From: Arenimonas metalli CF5-1
GTDB lineage: Bacteria; Pseudomonadota; Gammaproteobacteria; Xanthomonadales; Xanthomonadaceae
Direction: 5' to 3'
Length of the DNA stretch: 64,000 nt
Assembly (NCBI RefSeq): GCF_000747155.1
Contig: NZ_AVCK01000020.1
Span: forward strand, 1-64,000
Part shown: in pieces, positions 15,544 to 25,851 of the stretch
Layout of the letters: the number at the start of each line of letters is the position of its first letter
Numbering within the stretch: position 1 is the stretch's first letter
Position numbers and translations under genes: made by a program
Notes under the pieces: model-generated
The model's input: only the letters and a program-made list of their open reading frames with translations
Told to the model about the DNA's origin: nothing
Database searches by the model: none

Positions 15544-17372
15544 GCGCCCAGCGCCCGCGCCAGCTGGAACGTGACCAGCGAGGCCAGGTAGGCCAGCGCG
15601 AACAGGTACACCGTGGCGATGCCGGCCTGCTTCCAGCTGTTGGTCTCGCGCTTGATCACCGCGATGGTGGAGAGGCACTGCGGCGCGTACACGTACCAGA
15701 CCAGCAGCGACAGCGCGGTGGCCAGCGACCAGTCGGCCGCGATCAGCGGCGACAGCGCGCTGATGGCCTCGGCGTCGTTCGCGGCCGACAGCGCGTACAC
15801 CGTCGCCAGCGCCGCCACCGCGACCTCGCGCGCCGCGAGGCCCGGGATCAGGGCGATGCAGATCTGCCAGTTGAAACCGATCGGCGCGAACAGCGGCTCC
15901 ATCCAGCGGCCGATGCGCCCCGCCAGGCTGTAGTCGATCGCCGGGCCCACCGCGCCCTCGGGCGGCGCAGGATAGCTCGACAGGAACCACAGCAGCACCG
16001 TCAGCGACAGGATGATGCCGGTGACGCGGCGCAGGAACACGCGGGCGCGCTCCCACAGGCCGATGCCGAGGTCGAGCAGGTTCGGCAGCCGGTAGCTGGG
16101 CAGTTCGAGCAGCAGCACGTGCTCACCCTCGCCCCGGCGCAGGCGCTGGATCACCCAGGCCGCCACCAGCGCGCTGGCCACGCCCGCGAAGTAGAGCGCG
16201 AACATCACCAGGCCCTGCAGGTTGAACACGCCCGCCACCGTCTCGCGCGGGATGAAGGCCGAGATCAGCAGCGTGTACACCGGCAGCCGCGCCGAGCAGG
16301 TCATCAGCGGCGCCACCAGGATCGTGGCGAGCCGGTCGCGCGGATCCTGGATCGAGCGCGTGGCCATGATGCCGGGGATGGCGCAGGCGAAGCTCGACAG
16401 CAGCGGGATGAAGCTGCGGCCGGTCAGCCCCGCGGCGCGCATCGGCCGGTCCAGCAGGAAGGCCGCGCGCGGCAGGTAGCCTGACTCCTCCAGCGTGAGG
16501 ATGAAGACGAACAGCAGCAGGATCTGCGGCAGGAACTCCATCACCGTGCCCAAGCCCGCGAACAGGCCGTCGGCGACCAGGCTGCGCAGCGGGCCCGCGG
16601 GCATCGCGCCGGACACGGCTTCGCCCAGCCGCGAGATCCCGCCGGCCAACGCATCCTGCAGCGGACCGGCCCAGCTGAAGACGGCCTGGAACATCAGGAA
16701 CATCACCGCCGCGAGGATCAGCAGGCCCCAGACCGGATGCAGCAGCCAGCGGTCCAGCCGATCGTCCAGGCTCGAACCCTGCGCCGGCATCTGCACGCAT
16801 TCGGCCAGCAGCGCCGAGACCCGGGCGTGCAGGTCGCCCGCGTCGTCGGTCGGCGCGGCGGGCGGCAAGGCACCGTCCAGCTGGGCCAGCAGCGCGGCGG
16901 CGCCTTCGCGCTTCACCGCCACGGTTTCCACCACCGGCATGCCCAGCCGCGCCTGCAGCGCCGCGGTATCGATGCGGATGCCGCGCCGGCGGGCCACGTC
17001 CATCAGGTTCAGCGCCAGCACCATGGGCCGGCCCAGCTGGCGCAGCTCCAGCACGAAGCGCAGGTGCAGGCGCAGGTTGGTGGCGTCGGCCACGCACACC
17101 AGCAGGTCGGGCACCGCCTCGCCCGGCAGCGCGCCGCGGCAGACGTCGCGGGTGATGGCTTCGTCCGGGCTCGCGGCCTCGAGGCTGTACGCGCCCGGCA
17201 GGTCGAGCACGCGCACGCTGCGCCCGCCCGGCGTACGGAACAGGCCTTCCTTGCGTTCGACGGTGACGCCGGCGTAGTTCGCCACCTTCTGGCGGCTGCC
17301 GGTGAGGCGGTTGAACAGCGCGGTCTTGCCGCAGTTCGGGTTGCCGACCAGCGCGATGTTGAGTGCGGACAC
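15540..17372 (-). CDS. feoB: ferrous iron transporter FeoB
   Basis: Inner-membrane Fe(II) permease with a cytosolic G domain. GNPNCGKTALFN (residues about 11-22) is the P-loop, DLPGAYSL the G3 box and NLMD the G4 box. The remaining two thirds are membrane helices with the two Gate regions. At 610 aa it lacks a long C-terminal extension. It starts with GTG directly after the feoA stop (TGA/GTG with no spacer), so the two are translationally coupled. Confidence 0.95.
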   Translation of the reverse strand: MSALNIALVGNPNCGKTALFNRLTGSRQKVANYAGVTVERKEGLFRTPGGRSVRVLDLPGAYSLEAASPDEAITRDVCRGALPGEAVPDLLVCVADATNLRLHLRFVLELRQLGRPMVLALNLMDVARRRGIRIDTAALQARLGMPVVETVAVKREGAAALLAQLDGALPPAAPTDDAGDLHARVSALLAECVQMPAQGSSLDDRLDRWLLHPVWGLLILAAVMFLMFQAVFSWAGPLQDALAGGISRLGEAVSGAMPAGPLRSLVADGLFAGLGTVMEFLPQILLLFVFILTLEESGYLPRAAFLLDRPMRAAGLTGRSFIPLLSSFACAIPGIMATRSIQDPRDRLATILVAPLMTCSARLPVYTLLISAFIPRETVAGVFNLQGLVMFALYFAGVASALVAAWVIQRLRRGEGEHVLLLELPSYRLPNLLDLGIGLWERARVFLRRVTGIILSLTVLLWFLSSYPAPPEGAVGPAIDYSLAGRIGRWMEPLFAPIGFNWQICIALIPGLAAREVAVAALATVYALSAANDAEAISALSPLIAADWSLATALSLLVWYVYAPQCLSTIAVIKRETNSWKQAGIATVYLFALAYLASLVTFQLARALGA

Positions 17373-17615
17373 TCAGGCGTCCTGCGGCTGCAGGCGGATG
17401 CGGGCGGCCTCGGCGGTGCGCATCGCGAAGCGGGTGCCGCCGACCTGCACCAGCAGCGGCTCGCCGCCCATCGGCCCGCGCGTCACCAGGCGCACGGTCT
17501 CGCCGGCCACGAAACCAAGGTCGCGCAGGCGGCGCGCGACGGCGTCGCCGGGGCCGGTGTCGTGCACGCCGGCCACCACGCCGTGGCGGCCGGTCTGCAG
17601 CTCGGGAAGGGTCAT
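17373..17615 (-). CDS. feoA: ferrous iron transport protein FeoA
   Basis: An 80 aa SH3-like protein of the Feo system, with the typical LRDLGFVAGETVRLV and GPMGGEPLLVQVGG segments, thought to modulate FeoB. The ATG at 17615 has GGAG upstream. It is the first gene of feoA-feoB-small protein, placed behind a Fur box, and is divergent from the hydratase gene at 17739. Confidence 0.92.
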   Translation of the reverse strand: MTLPELQTGRHGVVAGVHDTGPGDAVARRLRDLGFVAGETVRLVTRGPMGGEPLLVQVGGTRFAMRTAEAARIRLQPQDA

Positions 17616-17632
17616 GGCGGCGCCGCTCCAGT

Positions 17633-17652
17633 TGCGAATGATTCGCATTGTA
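17633..17652 (-). promoter_or_regulatory. Fur box overlapping the feoA -10
   Basis: A perfect 7-1-7 inverted repeat TGCGAAT-G-ATTCGCA (17633-17647), the core of a Fur site, overlapping the minus-strand -10 TACAAT (17647-17652). Iron-bound Fur would block transcription of the feo operon. The pattern is clear; binding is inferred. Confidence 0.75.
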
Positions 17653-17738
17653 AGCAAATCCCCGGCGCCGCGATAGCGGGCGGCTGCCGGCCGGACCGGC
17701 CCAGCCGCTATCATTCGCGCTTGCCCCGAGGAGCCCGC

Positions 17739-18527
17739 ATGACCCAGGCCATCCGACTGGACCGCAGCGGCGGCACCGCCCGCCTCTCGCTGGCCCGCCC
17801 GCAGGTCCACAACGCCTTCGACGACGCCCTGATCGCCGAACTCACCGAGGCCCTGCGGGCCCTCGACGCCGACCCCGCGGTCCGCGCCGTGGTGCTCACG
17901 GGCGACGGCAGCACCTTCTCGGCCGGCGCCGACCTCGGCTGGATGCGGCGCATGGCACAGGCCAGCGAGGACGAGAACCGCGAGGACTCGCTGCGCCTCG
18001 CCGCGCTGATGCGCACGCTCAACTTCCTGTCCAAGCCCACCATCGCGCGGGTGAACGGCTCGGCCTACGGCGGCGGCGTCGGCCTGGTCGCCTGCTGCGA
18101 CCTGGCGATCGGCGTGGACACCGCCAAGTTCTCGCTTTCGGAAGTGAAGCTGGGCCTGGTGCCGGCGGTGATTTCGCCCTACGTGGTCCACGCCATCGGC
18201 GGCCGCCACGCCCGCCGGCTGTTCACCGGCGCCGAAGTCATCGACGCCACGGAAGCCCATGCGATCGGCCTGCTGCACCAGCTCACCGCCCCCGACCAGC
18301 TGGACGAGGCCGTGGACCGCGCCCTGCACTTCTGGGCCAAGGGTGGCCCGGCCGCCCAGCGCGAAGCCAAACAGCTCGCCCTGCGCATGTCCGGCATGAC
18401 CCGCGACGCCGCCGAACGCACCGACACCGAAAACGCCGCCCTGATCGCCCGCATGCGAGTATCCGCTGAGGGTCAGGAGGGGCTGGGGGCATTCTTGGAC
18501 AAGAGGGCGCCCGGCTGGGTTCTTTAG
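17739..18527 (+). CDS. liuC: 3-methylglutaconyl-CoA hydratase (crotonase family)
   Basis: Hydrates 3-methylglutaconyl-CoA to HMG-CoA, assigned from cluster position. The 262 aa protein shows the crotonase fold: FSAGADLGWM (oxyanion loop), NGSAYGGGVGLVACCDLAIG, FSLSEVKLGLVPAVISPYV. ATG 17739 has GAGGAG upstream and a TATCAT -10 at 17709-17714. Its last codon and stop are provided by or directly touch the left inverted repeat of the GxxExxY element, so the native C-terminus may have been changed slightly. Confidence 0.88.
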   Translation: MTQAIRLDRSGGTARLSLARPQVHNAFDDALIAELTEALRALDADPAVRAVVLTGDGSTFSAGADLGWMRRMAQASEDENREDSLRLAALMRTLNFLSKPTIARVNGSAYGGGVGLVACCDLAIGVDTAKFSLSEVKLGLVPAVISPYVVHAIGGRHARRLFTGAEVIDATEAHAIGLLHQLTAPDQLDEAVDRALHFWAKGGPAAQREAKQLALRMSGMTRDAAERTDTENAALIARMRVSAEGQEGLGAFLDKRAPGWVL

Positions 18528-18966
18528 ACGCGGATTAACGCGGATGAACGCGGATAGAGCGTTGTTGATCAATAGCGATATATCCGAAGCCGTGCTGGGC
18601 TGCTTCTTCGATGTCTACAACGAGTTGGGGCCCGGCTTTCTCGAAAGCGTGTACGAAAATGCAATGACCTTAGCGCTGCAGGAAGCGGGCTACGATGTCA
18701 GCCAACAGGTTGCCCTGACGGTTTGGTTCCGCGGACAGGCGGTAGGCGATTTCCGTGCCGACCTGATCGTTGGATCAAGCCTTGTCGTAGAAATCAAAGC
18801 CGTTTCCCAAATCCACTCAGCCCACGAAGTCCAACTCGTCAACTATCTGAAAGCCAGCCGGATCGAAGTAGGGCTATTGCTCAATTTCGGCCCTCGACCC
18901 CAATTCAAGCGCCGGGTGCTAGCGCTCACCGGATCCGATCAGCGTTAATCCGCGTTAATCCGCGTC
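18527..18966. mobile_element. element with iteron-like inverted ends carrying the GxxExxY gene
   Basis: 440 bp bounded by inverted repeats. Each end holds three 10-bp units (GACGCGGATT, AACGCGGATG, AACGCGGATA on the left; diverged inner unit on the right), with outer complementarity running from 18521 to 18972. Internal GC is much lower than the flanks. Two gene-less relatives with the same ends lie at 25633-25764 and 38021-38175. No target duplication is obvious. It sits exactly between liuC and liuD. Confidence 0.6.
18544..18948 (+). CDS. GxxExxY protein (PD-(D/E)XK nuclease-like)
   Basis: A 134 aa protein with the signature Gly31-Glu34-Tyr37 (GFLESVY) and a PD-(D/E)XK-type core: Asp69/Asp73 in DFRADLIV and Glu83-x-Lys85 in VVEIKA, followed by a conserved HEVQLVNYL helix. 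The fold is that of restriction-type nucleases; the cellular role of the family is not known to me. The first six codons (MNADRA) and the stop lie in the inverted repeats, so gene and repeats form one unit. Lower GC than the flanking liu genes indicates transfer. Confidence 0.85.
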   Translation: MNADRALLINSDISEAVLGCFFDVYNELGPGFLESVYENAMTLALQEAGYDVSQQVALTVWFRGQAVGDFRADLIVGSSLVVEIKAVSQIHSAHEVQLVNYLKASRIEVGLLLNFGPRPQFKRRVLALTGSDQR

Positions 18967-18982
18967 TAAAGATCCCAAGAGA

Positions 18983-20979
<1,997 letters not shown>

Positions 20980-20983
<4 letters not shown>

Positions 20984-21558
20984 AGCTTCGCGTCCGCGTT
21001 CCCCTCGCCCTGGCGGCGCTGCTGGCCCTGGCCGGCTGCCAGGTCACCACCTTCGAACTGTCGCCGCTGGCGGCCCTGCCCTGCGACCCGGCCGTGGCCG
21101 GCGAGTGGCACTCGGTCGGCGACGAGCCCTCGGGCGACGGCGAGATGATCCTGCGCGTGTCCGCCGACTGCCAGCTGGAAATCGAGGAGCGCACCCCCGC
21201 GGGTCCGCGCCACGGCGAAGCCACGCCGCTGTTCCTGGGCGAGCATGCCGGCCAGCGCTACGCCTGGACCGACGGCGCCTGGCTGCTGCGTCGCTTCGGC
21301 GAAGACCACGCGCTGCCCGCGGGCGACGTGCACCTGGTGCGCTTCGCCATCACCGGCGACCGCCTGGAACTGTGGTCCACCGACGACAAGCCCATCGCCC
21401 ACGCCATCATCGACGGCGAGCTGAGCGGCGAAGTGATCGCCCGCGACCGCAGCCTGTTCAACCGGCTGACCGCGCCGCAGCCGCCCGAGGTGCTCGCGCG
21501 CCCCGGCCTCTTCGACGCCGAGCCGGCGGCGTTCCGCAAAGTGGAGCCGCGCCCGTGA
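20980..21558 (+). CDS. hypothetical lipoprotein, 192 aa
   Basis: A lipoprotein with signal peptide and lipobox LAGC (Cys about residue 20). The mature part is a single beta-rich domain (WHSVGDEPSGDGEMILRV..., HLVRFAITGDRLELW) of unknown function. It is tightly packed in the liu operon, overlapping liuD by 4 bases and the HMG-CoA lyase start by 4 bases (GTGA). Such overlap guarantees co-expression but I see no metabolic link. Confidence 0.75.
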
Positions 21559-22448
21559 GCCTGCCCGCCCAGGTCCGCATCGTCGAGGTCGGCCCGCGCG
21601 ACGGCCTGCAGAACGAGAAGGCCATCATCCCCGCCGCCGCCAAGATCGAGCTGATCGACCGCCTCACCGCCACCGGCCTGCGCAGCATCGAAGCCACCAG
21701 CTTCGTCAGCCCGAAGTGGGTGCCGCAGCTGGCCGATGCCGCCGAGGTCTTCGCCGGCATCACGCGCGCGCCGGGCGTGGCCTACCCGGTGCTGGTGCCG
21801 AACCTGCAGGGCTATGAGCGCGCCCGCGCGGTCGGCGCGGAGGAAGTCGCGGTGTTCACCGCCGCCTCCGAGGCCTTCAACCGCAAGAACATCAACGCCG
21901 GCATCGACGAAAGCATCGAGCGGTTCATGCCGGTGCTCGAGCGCGCCCGCGCCGACGGCGTGAAGGTGCGCGGCTACGTCAGCACCGTGCTCGGCTGCCC
22001 CTACCAGGGCGCGGTGCCGGTCGCCGACGTGGTGCGCGTGGCCAGCCGCATGCATGCGCTGGGCTGCTACGAGGTTTCGCTGGGCGACACCATCGGCATC
22101 GGCACGCCGGGCGCCGCCCGGGCCATGCTGCGCGCGGTCGCGGCCGAAGTGCCGATGGCCGCGCTGGCCATCCACTTCCACGACACCCGCGGCCAGGCCC
22201 TGGCCAACATCCTGGCCTGCCTCGAGGAAGGCGTGGCCGTGGTCGACGCCGCGGTGTCCGGCACCGGCGGCTGCCCCTACGCCCCGGGCGCCAGCGGCAA
22301 CGTCGCCACCGAGGACGTCGTGTACATGCTCGAAGGCATGGGCATCGCTACCGGCGTGGACCTGCCTCGCCTGGTCGAGACCGGCCGCTGGCTGGCCGCC
22401 CTGCTCGGCCGCGGCTCCGGCAGCAAGGTGACGCTGGCCGCGGGATGA
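21555..22448 (+). CDS. liuE: hydroxymethylglutaryl-CoA lyase
   Basis: Cleaves HMG-CoA to acetyl-CoA and acetoacetate, the last leucine-specific step. A TIM-barrel enzyme of 297 aa: EVGPRDGLQNE (metal Asp and catalytic Arg), SFVSPKWVPQ, GYVSTVLGCPY, SLGDTIGIG, HFHDTRGQA (metal His residues) and the C-terminal loop SGTGGCPYAPGASGN with the catalytic Cys. The GTG start at 21555 is chosen because it overlaps the upstream stop and begins exactly at the family N-terminus. Confidence 0.94.
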   Translation: MSLPAQVRIVEVGPRDGLQNEKAIIPAAAKIELIDRLTATGLRSIEATSFVSPKWVPQLADAAEVFAGITRAPGVAYPVLVPNLQGYERARAVGAEEVAVFTAASEAFNRKNINAGIDESIERFMPVLERARADGVKVRGYVSTVLGCPYQGAVPVADVVRVASRMHALGCYEVSLGDTIGIGTPGAARAMLRAVAAEVPMAALAIHFHDTRGQALANILACLEEGVAVVDAAVSGTGGCPYAPGASGNVATEDVVYMLEGMGIATGVDLPRLVETGRWLAALLGRGSGSKVTLAAG

Positions 22449-22512
22449 TGCGGCGGCGGCGGGCCGCCGGTGTATGCTCGGGCCAGCCCCGCCAGCGCCG
22501 ACCCACGACGGA

Positions 22513-25110
22513 ATGCAGCCCGACCACCCGCCCCGCGACGACGACGCCACCCCGACGCAGGACGAGGGCACGTCGCGCCTTGCGGCGCTGGTCTCCCGGC
22601 TCGAGCACTGCCTGACCACCGGCGCCCCCGCGGACGCCCTGCTGCTTTCCGGCGTGCTGGCCGAACTCCACGGCCTGCAGCGCGAAGCCGACAGCGTGCG
22701 CCTGCGCTACGAAACCCTGTTCAACGCCGTGCCCGACCCGGTCAGCATCATCGACGCCGAGGGCCGCGTGCTGGACCTCAACCGCGCGGGCCTGAAGGCC
22801 TACCGCCGCCCGCGCGAGGAGATCGTCGGCAAGCTGGTGCACGTGCTCAACCCCGACCTGCCGCCCAACCACATGGGCCCGGTGCTCGAAGCGCTGGCGC
22901 GCGACGAGAGCTACGTGGTCGAGGTCAGCAACATGCGCGGCGACGGCACCCGTTTCCCGGTCGAAGTGCACTCGGCCAGCTTCCACGACGGCCCGCACCA
23001 CCACATCATCGCCGTCGCCCGCGACCTGAGCCTGCGCCAGGAAGCCGAGCTCAACTACCACGCGCTGCTGTCGGCGATCGACAAGGGCGTGCTGTTCCAG
23101 GGCTTCGACGGCCGGCCGCTGTCGGCCAACCCGGCCGCGTACCGCATCCTCGGCATCGACGACAGCCTCGACATCTCCGCCAGCCTGCGCTTCGACGACT
23201 GGCTGGTGATCGACCACCGCGGCTACCCGATCAGCTTCCGCGACCTGCCCCCGCTGCGATCGCTGGCCACCGGCGAGATCGTCGAGAGCACACTGCTCGG
23301 CCTCTACCACCATCGCCGCAAGCAGCTGACCTGGATCTCGGCGACCTCGGTGCCGCAGTTCCATCCGGGCGCCAGCAAGCCGCACCAGGTGATCTCGCTG
23401 TTCTCGGACGTGACCGAACTCAAGCGCGACAGCTCGCTGTTCCTGCGCGCCCAGGCGCTGGCGCGCATCGGCGGCTGGGAGTGGGACGGCGGCCGCCGCC
23501 GGCTCTACCTGACTGACGAGGCGCTGCGCATCATCGGCCGCCGCGACGACCCGCCGATGAACCTCGACGACGTGATGGAGCAGATCGCCGAGGCGCACCG
23601 CAAGCCGGTCGAGGACGCGATCGAGAGCGTGATCCGCGACGGCGGCGGCTTCGACCTCGAGGTGCAGGTGGTGCGGCCCGACGGCGAGCGCCACTGGGCC
23701 CGCCTGATCGGCCAGTCGGAAGGCCGCGCGCCGATGTCCACCCGCCTCACCGGCACGCTGCAGGACATCACCCAGCGCCGGCAGATCGAGGAGGCGCTGC
23801 GCAGCCAGGCGCGCACCGACCCGCTCACCGGCCTGTTCAACCGCGACGGCATCCTTGGCGAGCTCGAGCGCCGGCTGGGCGACGACGCCACCGGCACCAC
23901 GGTGATCTACGTCGACCTCGACCGCTTCAAGCTGGTGAACGACCTGCTGGGCCACGCCGCCGGCGACCACCTGCTGGTGAACGCCGCGCGCCGGCTCGAG
24001 CGCTGCGTCGGCGACACCGGGCTGCTGGCGCGCTTCGGCGGCGACGAGTTCCTGGTGGTCACCGACCAGCGCGCCGGCGCCGGCATGGCCGAGCTGCTGG
24101 CCGAGCGCATCACCCGCGCCTTCGGCGACAGCTTCCGCTACGCCGGCGAGGAGTTCACCATCACCACCAGCGTCGGCCTCGCCCGCCACCCCGAGCACGG
24201 CCGCACGGTGCAGCAGCTGGTCAACAACGCCGACGCGGCCATGTACGCGGCCAAGCGCAAGGGCCGCAACACCTGGCAGGTGTTCAACCCCGAACTGGCG
24301 CAGCAGCAGCACGACCGCGTGCAGATCGAAGCGCAGCTGCGGCGGGCACTGGACAACGGGGAGTTCCGGCTGGTGTTCCAGCCGCTGGTGTCGCTTGGCG
24401 ACGGCCGGGTGCGCACCGCCGAAGCCCTGATCCGCTGGCACAACCCGACGCTGGGCGAGATCCCGCCGGACCACTTCATCAGCCACGCCGAGACCACCGG
24501 CGACATCGTCCGCATCGGCGCCTGGGTGATCGAGGCCGCCTGCCGGCAGATGGCGGCCTGGCGTGATGCCGGCCTGCCGCTCGAGCGGGTGGCGGTGAAC
24601 GTGTCCTACCGCCAGTTCCTCACCGAGGACCTGGTGCAGACGATCGCGCACGCGCTGCGCGAGCACGGCCTGCCGGGTTCGGCGCTGGAGCTGGAGTTCA
24701 CCGAGCGCGTGCTGATCGAGGATGCGCCCGACACCTTGAACACCTTCGAGGCACTTCGGGCCCTGGGCGTGGTGCTGACGATCGACGATTTCGGCGAAGG
24801 CTACAGCGCGCTCAACTACCTGCGCCGCCTGCCGATCCACGGGCTGAAGCTGGCGCACAGCTTCCTGCAGGGCGTGCCCGCGAACCCTTCCGACGTCGCC
24901 ATCTGCCAGGCCGTGGCCGGCATGGCCCGCGGCCTGGGCCTGGACGTGGTGGCCGAGGGCGTGGAAAGCCCGGCCCAGCGCGATTTCCTGCTCGGGCTGG
25001 GCATCGCCACCGGCCAGGGCTTCCTCTTCAGCCCCGGCCTGGAGCCCGACAGCTTCGCGGCTTACCTGCGGCAGGCCGGTCTTCGCGTCCCCGAGGCAAC
25101 CCATGACTGA
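22513..25110 (+). CDS. PAS-GGDEF-EAL signalling protein
   Basis: Cytosolic c-di-GMP enzyme of 865 aa. After a polar N-terminus and short coiled coil come PAS-type sensor domains (about residues 70-400), GGDEF (RFGGDEF intact) and EAL. The EAL active site looks complete: EALIRW, Asn in VAVNVSYRQF, Glu in ELEFTERV, DDFGEGYS, Lys in GLKLAHSF, AEGVE, GQGF. It may both make and break c-di-GMP. I prefer ATG 22513 over 22474 because TATGCT at 22473-22478 looks like a -10 box. Confidence 0.88.
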   Translation: MQPDHPPRDDDATPTQDEGTSRLAALVSRLEHCLTTGAPADALLLSGVLAELHGLQREADSVRLRYETLFNAVPDPVSIIDAEGRVLDLNRAGLKAYRRPREEIVGKLVHVLNPDLPPNHMGPVLEALARDESYVVEVSNMRGDGTRFPVEVHSASFHDGPHHHIIAVARDLSLRQEAELNYHALLSAIDKGVLFQGFDGRPLSANPAAYRILGIDDSLDISASLRFDDWLVIDHRGYPISFRDLPPLRSLATGEIVESTLLGLYHHRRKQLTWISATSVPQFHPGASKPHQVISLFSDVTELKRDSSLFLRAQALARIGGWEWDGGRRRLYLTDEALRIIGRRDDPPMNLDDVMEQIAEAHRKPVEDAIESVIRDGGGFDLEVQVVRPDGERHWARLIGQSEGRAPMSTRLTGTLQDITQRRQIEEALRSQARTDPLTGLFNRDGILGELERRLGDDATGTTVIYVDLDRFKLVNDLLGHAAGDHLLVNAARRLERCVGDTGLLARFGGDEFLVVTDQRAGAGMAELLAERITRAFGDSFRYAGEEFTITTSVGLARHPEHGRTVQQLVNNADAAMYAAKRKGRNTWQVFNPELAQQQHDRVQIEAQLRRALDNGEFRLVFQPLVSLGDGRVRTAEALIRWHNPTLGEIPPDHFISHAETTGDIVRIGAWVIEAACRQMAAWRDAGLPLERVAVNVSYRQFLTEDLVQTIAHALREHGLPGSALELEFTERVLIEDAPDTLNTFEALRALGVVLTIDDFGEGYSALNYLRRLPIHGLKLAHSFLQGVPANPSDVAICQAVAGMARGLGLDVVAEGVESPAQRDFLLGLGIATGQGFLFSPGLEPDSFAAYLRQAGLRVPEATHD

Positions 25111-25591
25111 CGGTTTCACCCTTCGCCCCATCACGACGGCCGACGACGCGGCCGTGGCCAACATCATCCGCACGGTGATGCCCGAGTTCGGCGCCGGCGG
25201 TCCCGGCTTCGCCATCCATGACCCGGAGGTGGACGGCATGTGCGCTGCCTACGACCGTCCCGGCGCGGCCTACTTCGTGGTCGAGGCCGGCGGCCGCGTG
25301 CTCGGCGGCGGCGGCGTGGCGCCGCTGGACGGCGGGCCCGACGGCGTCTGCGAGCTGCGCAAGATGTACTTCCTGCCCGCCCTGCGCGGCCTCGGCGCCG
25401 GCACCGCGCTGATGGCCCGCTGCCTGGACGAAGCCCGCCGCCTGGGCCACCGCCAGTGCTACCTGGAAACCCTGCACGGCATGGACGCGGCCCAGAAGCT
25501 CTACGAGCGCACCGGCTTCCGCCGCCTCGACGGCCCGATGGGCGCCACCGGCCACTTCGGCTGCAACCGCTTCTACCTGCTGGATCTGTAG
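25103..25591 (+). CDS. GNAT family N-acetyltransferase
   Basis: A 162 aa acetyltransferase: the acetyl-CoA loop is visible in KMYFLPALRGLGAGTALM, and YLETLHGMDAAQKLYERTGF is the usual C-terminal half. The substrate is unknown. It overlaps the 3' end of the GGDEF-EAL gene by 8 bases, so the two are co-transcribed. Confidence 0.85.
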   Translation: MTDGFTLRPITTADDAAVANIIRTVMPEFGAGGPGFAIHDPEVDGMCAAYDRPGAAYFVVEAGGRVLGGGGVAPLDGGPDGVCELRKMYFLPALRGLGAGTALMARCLDEARRLGHRQCYLETLHGMDAAQKLYERTGFRRLDGPMGATGHFGCNRFYLLDL

Positions 25592-25632
25592 GGCCGGGGG
25601 CGGCTTGCCTGTTCAGGGCAAGGGCGTTTTTT

Positions 25633-25764
25633 GACGCGGATTGACGCGGATGAACGCGGATAAGGCAAAAGCAAATCAAATGGGTTTCAGGCGCGCCCGC
25701 CCGGGCTGGCGTAAGCCCACTCCGCCTTTAGCTTTATCCGTGTTCATCCGCGTCAATCCGCGTC
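25633..25764. repeat. miniature inverted-repeat element, copy A
   Basis: 132 bp with 34-bp inverted ends (25633-25666/25731-25764, two mismatches) made of the same three 10-bp units as the GxxExxY element. The left end still reads MNADKAK in frame, like the start of the GxxExxY gene, but no nuclease core remains. It looks like a non-autonomous deletion product. It lies between the acetyltransferase and short-chain dehydrogenase genes. Confidence 0.7.
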
Positions 25765-25851
25765 CAATGCTTTTAGCGCTTCCCTGCCCACCCCCAACGG
25801 GCCGGCACGGGGTTTTTGCTAGAATCGCGGGCTGATCACCGGGGGATTCCC

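Noticed and set aside
18521-18972. CRISPR-like array because of the repeated GCGGAT units
   Set aside because: Only three 10-bp units per end, no spacers, and arranged as inverted ends around a gene; no cas genes.
22348-25239. 963-codon minus-strand frame opposite the GGDEF-EAL gene
   Set aside because: Mirror frame with no recognisable domain; the plus strand carries intact GGDEF and EAL motifs.
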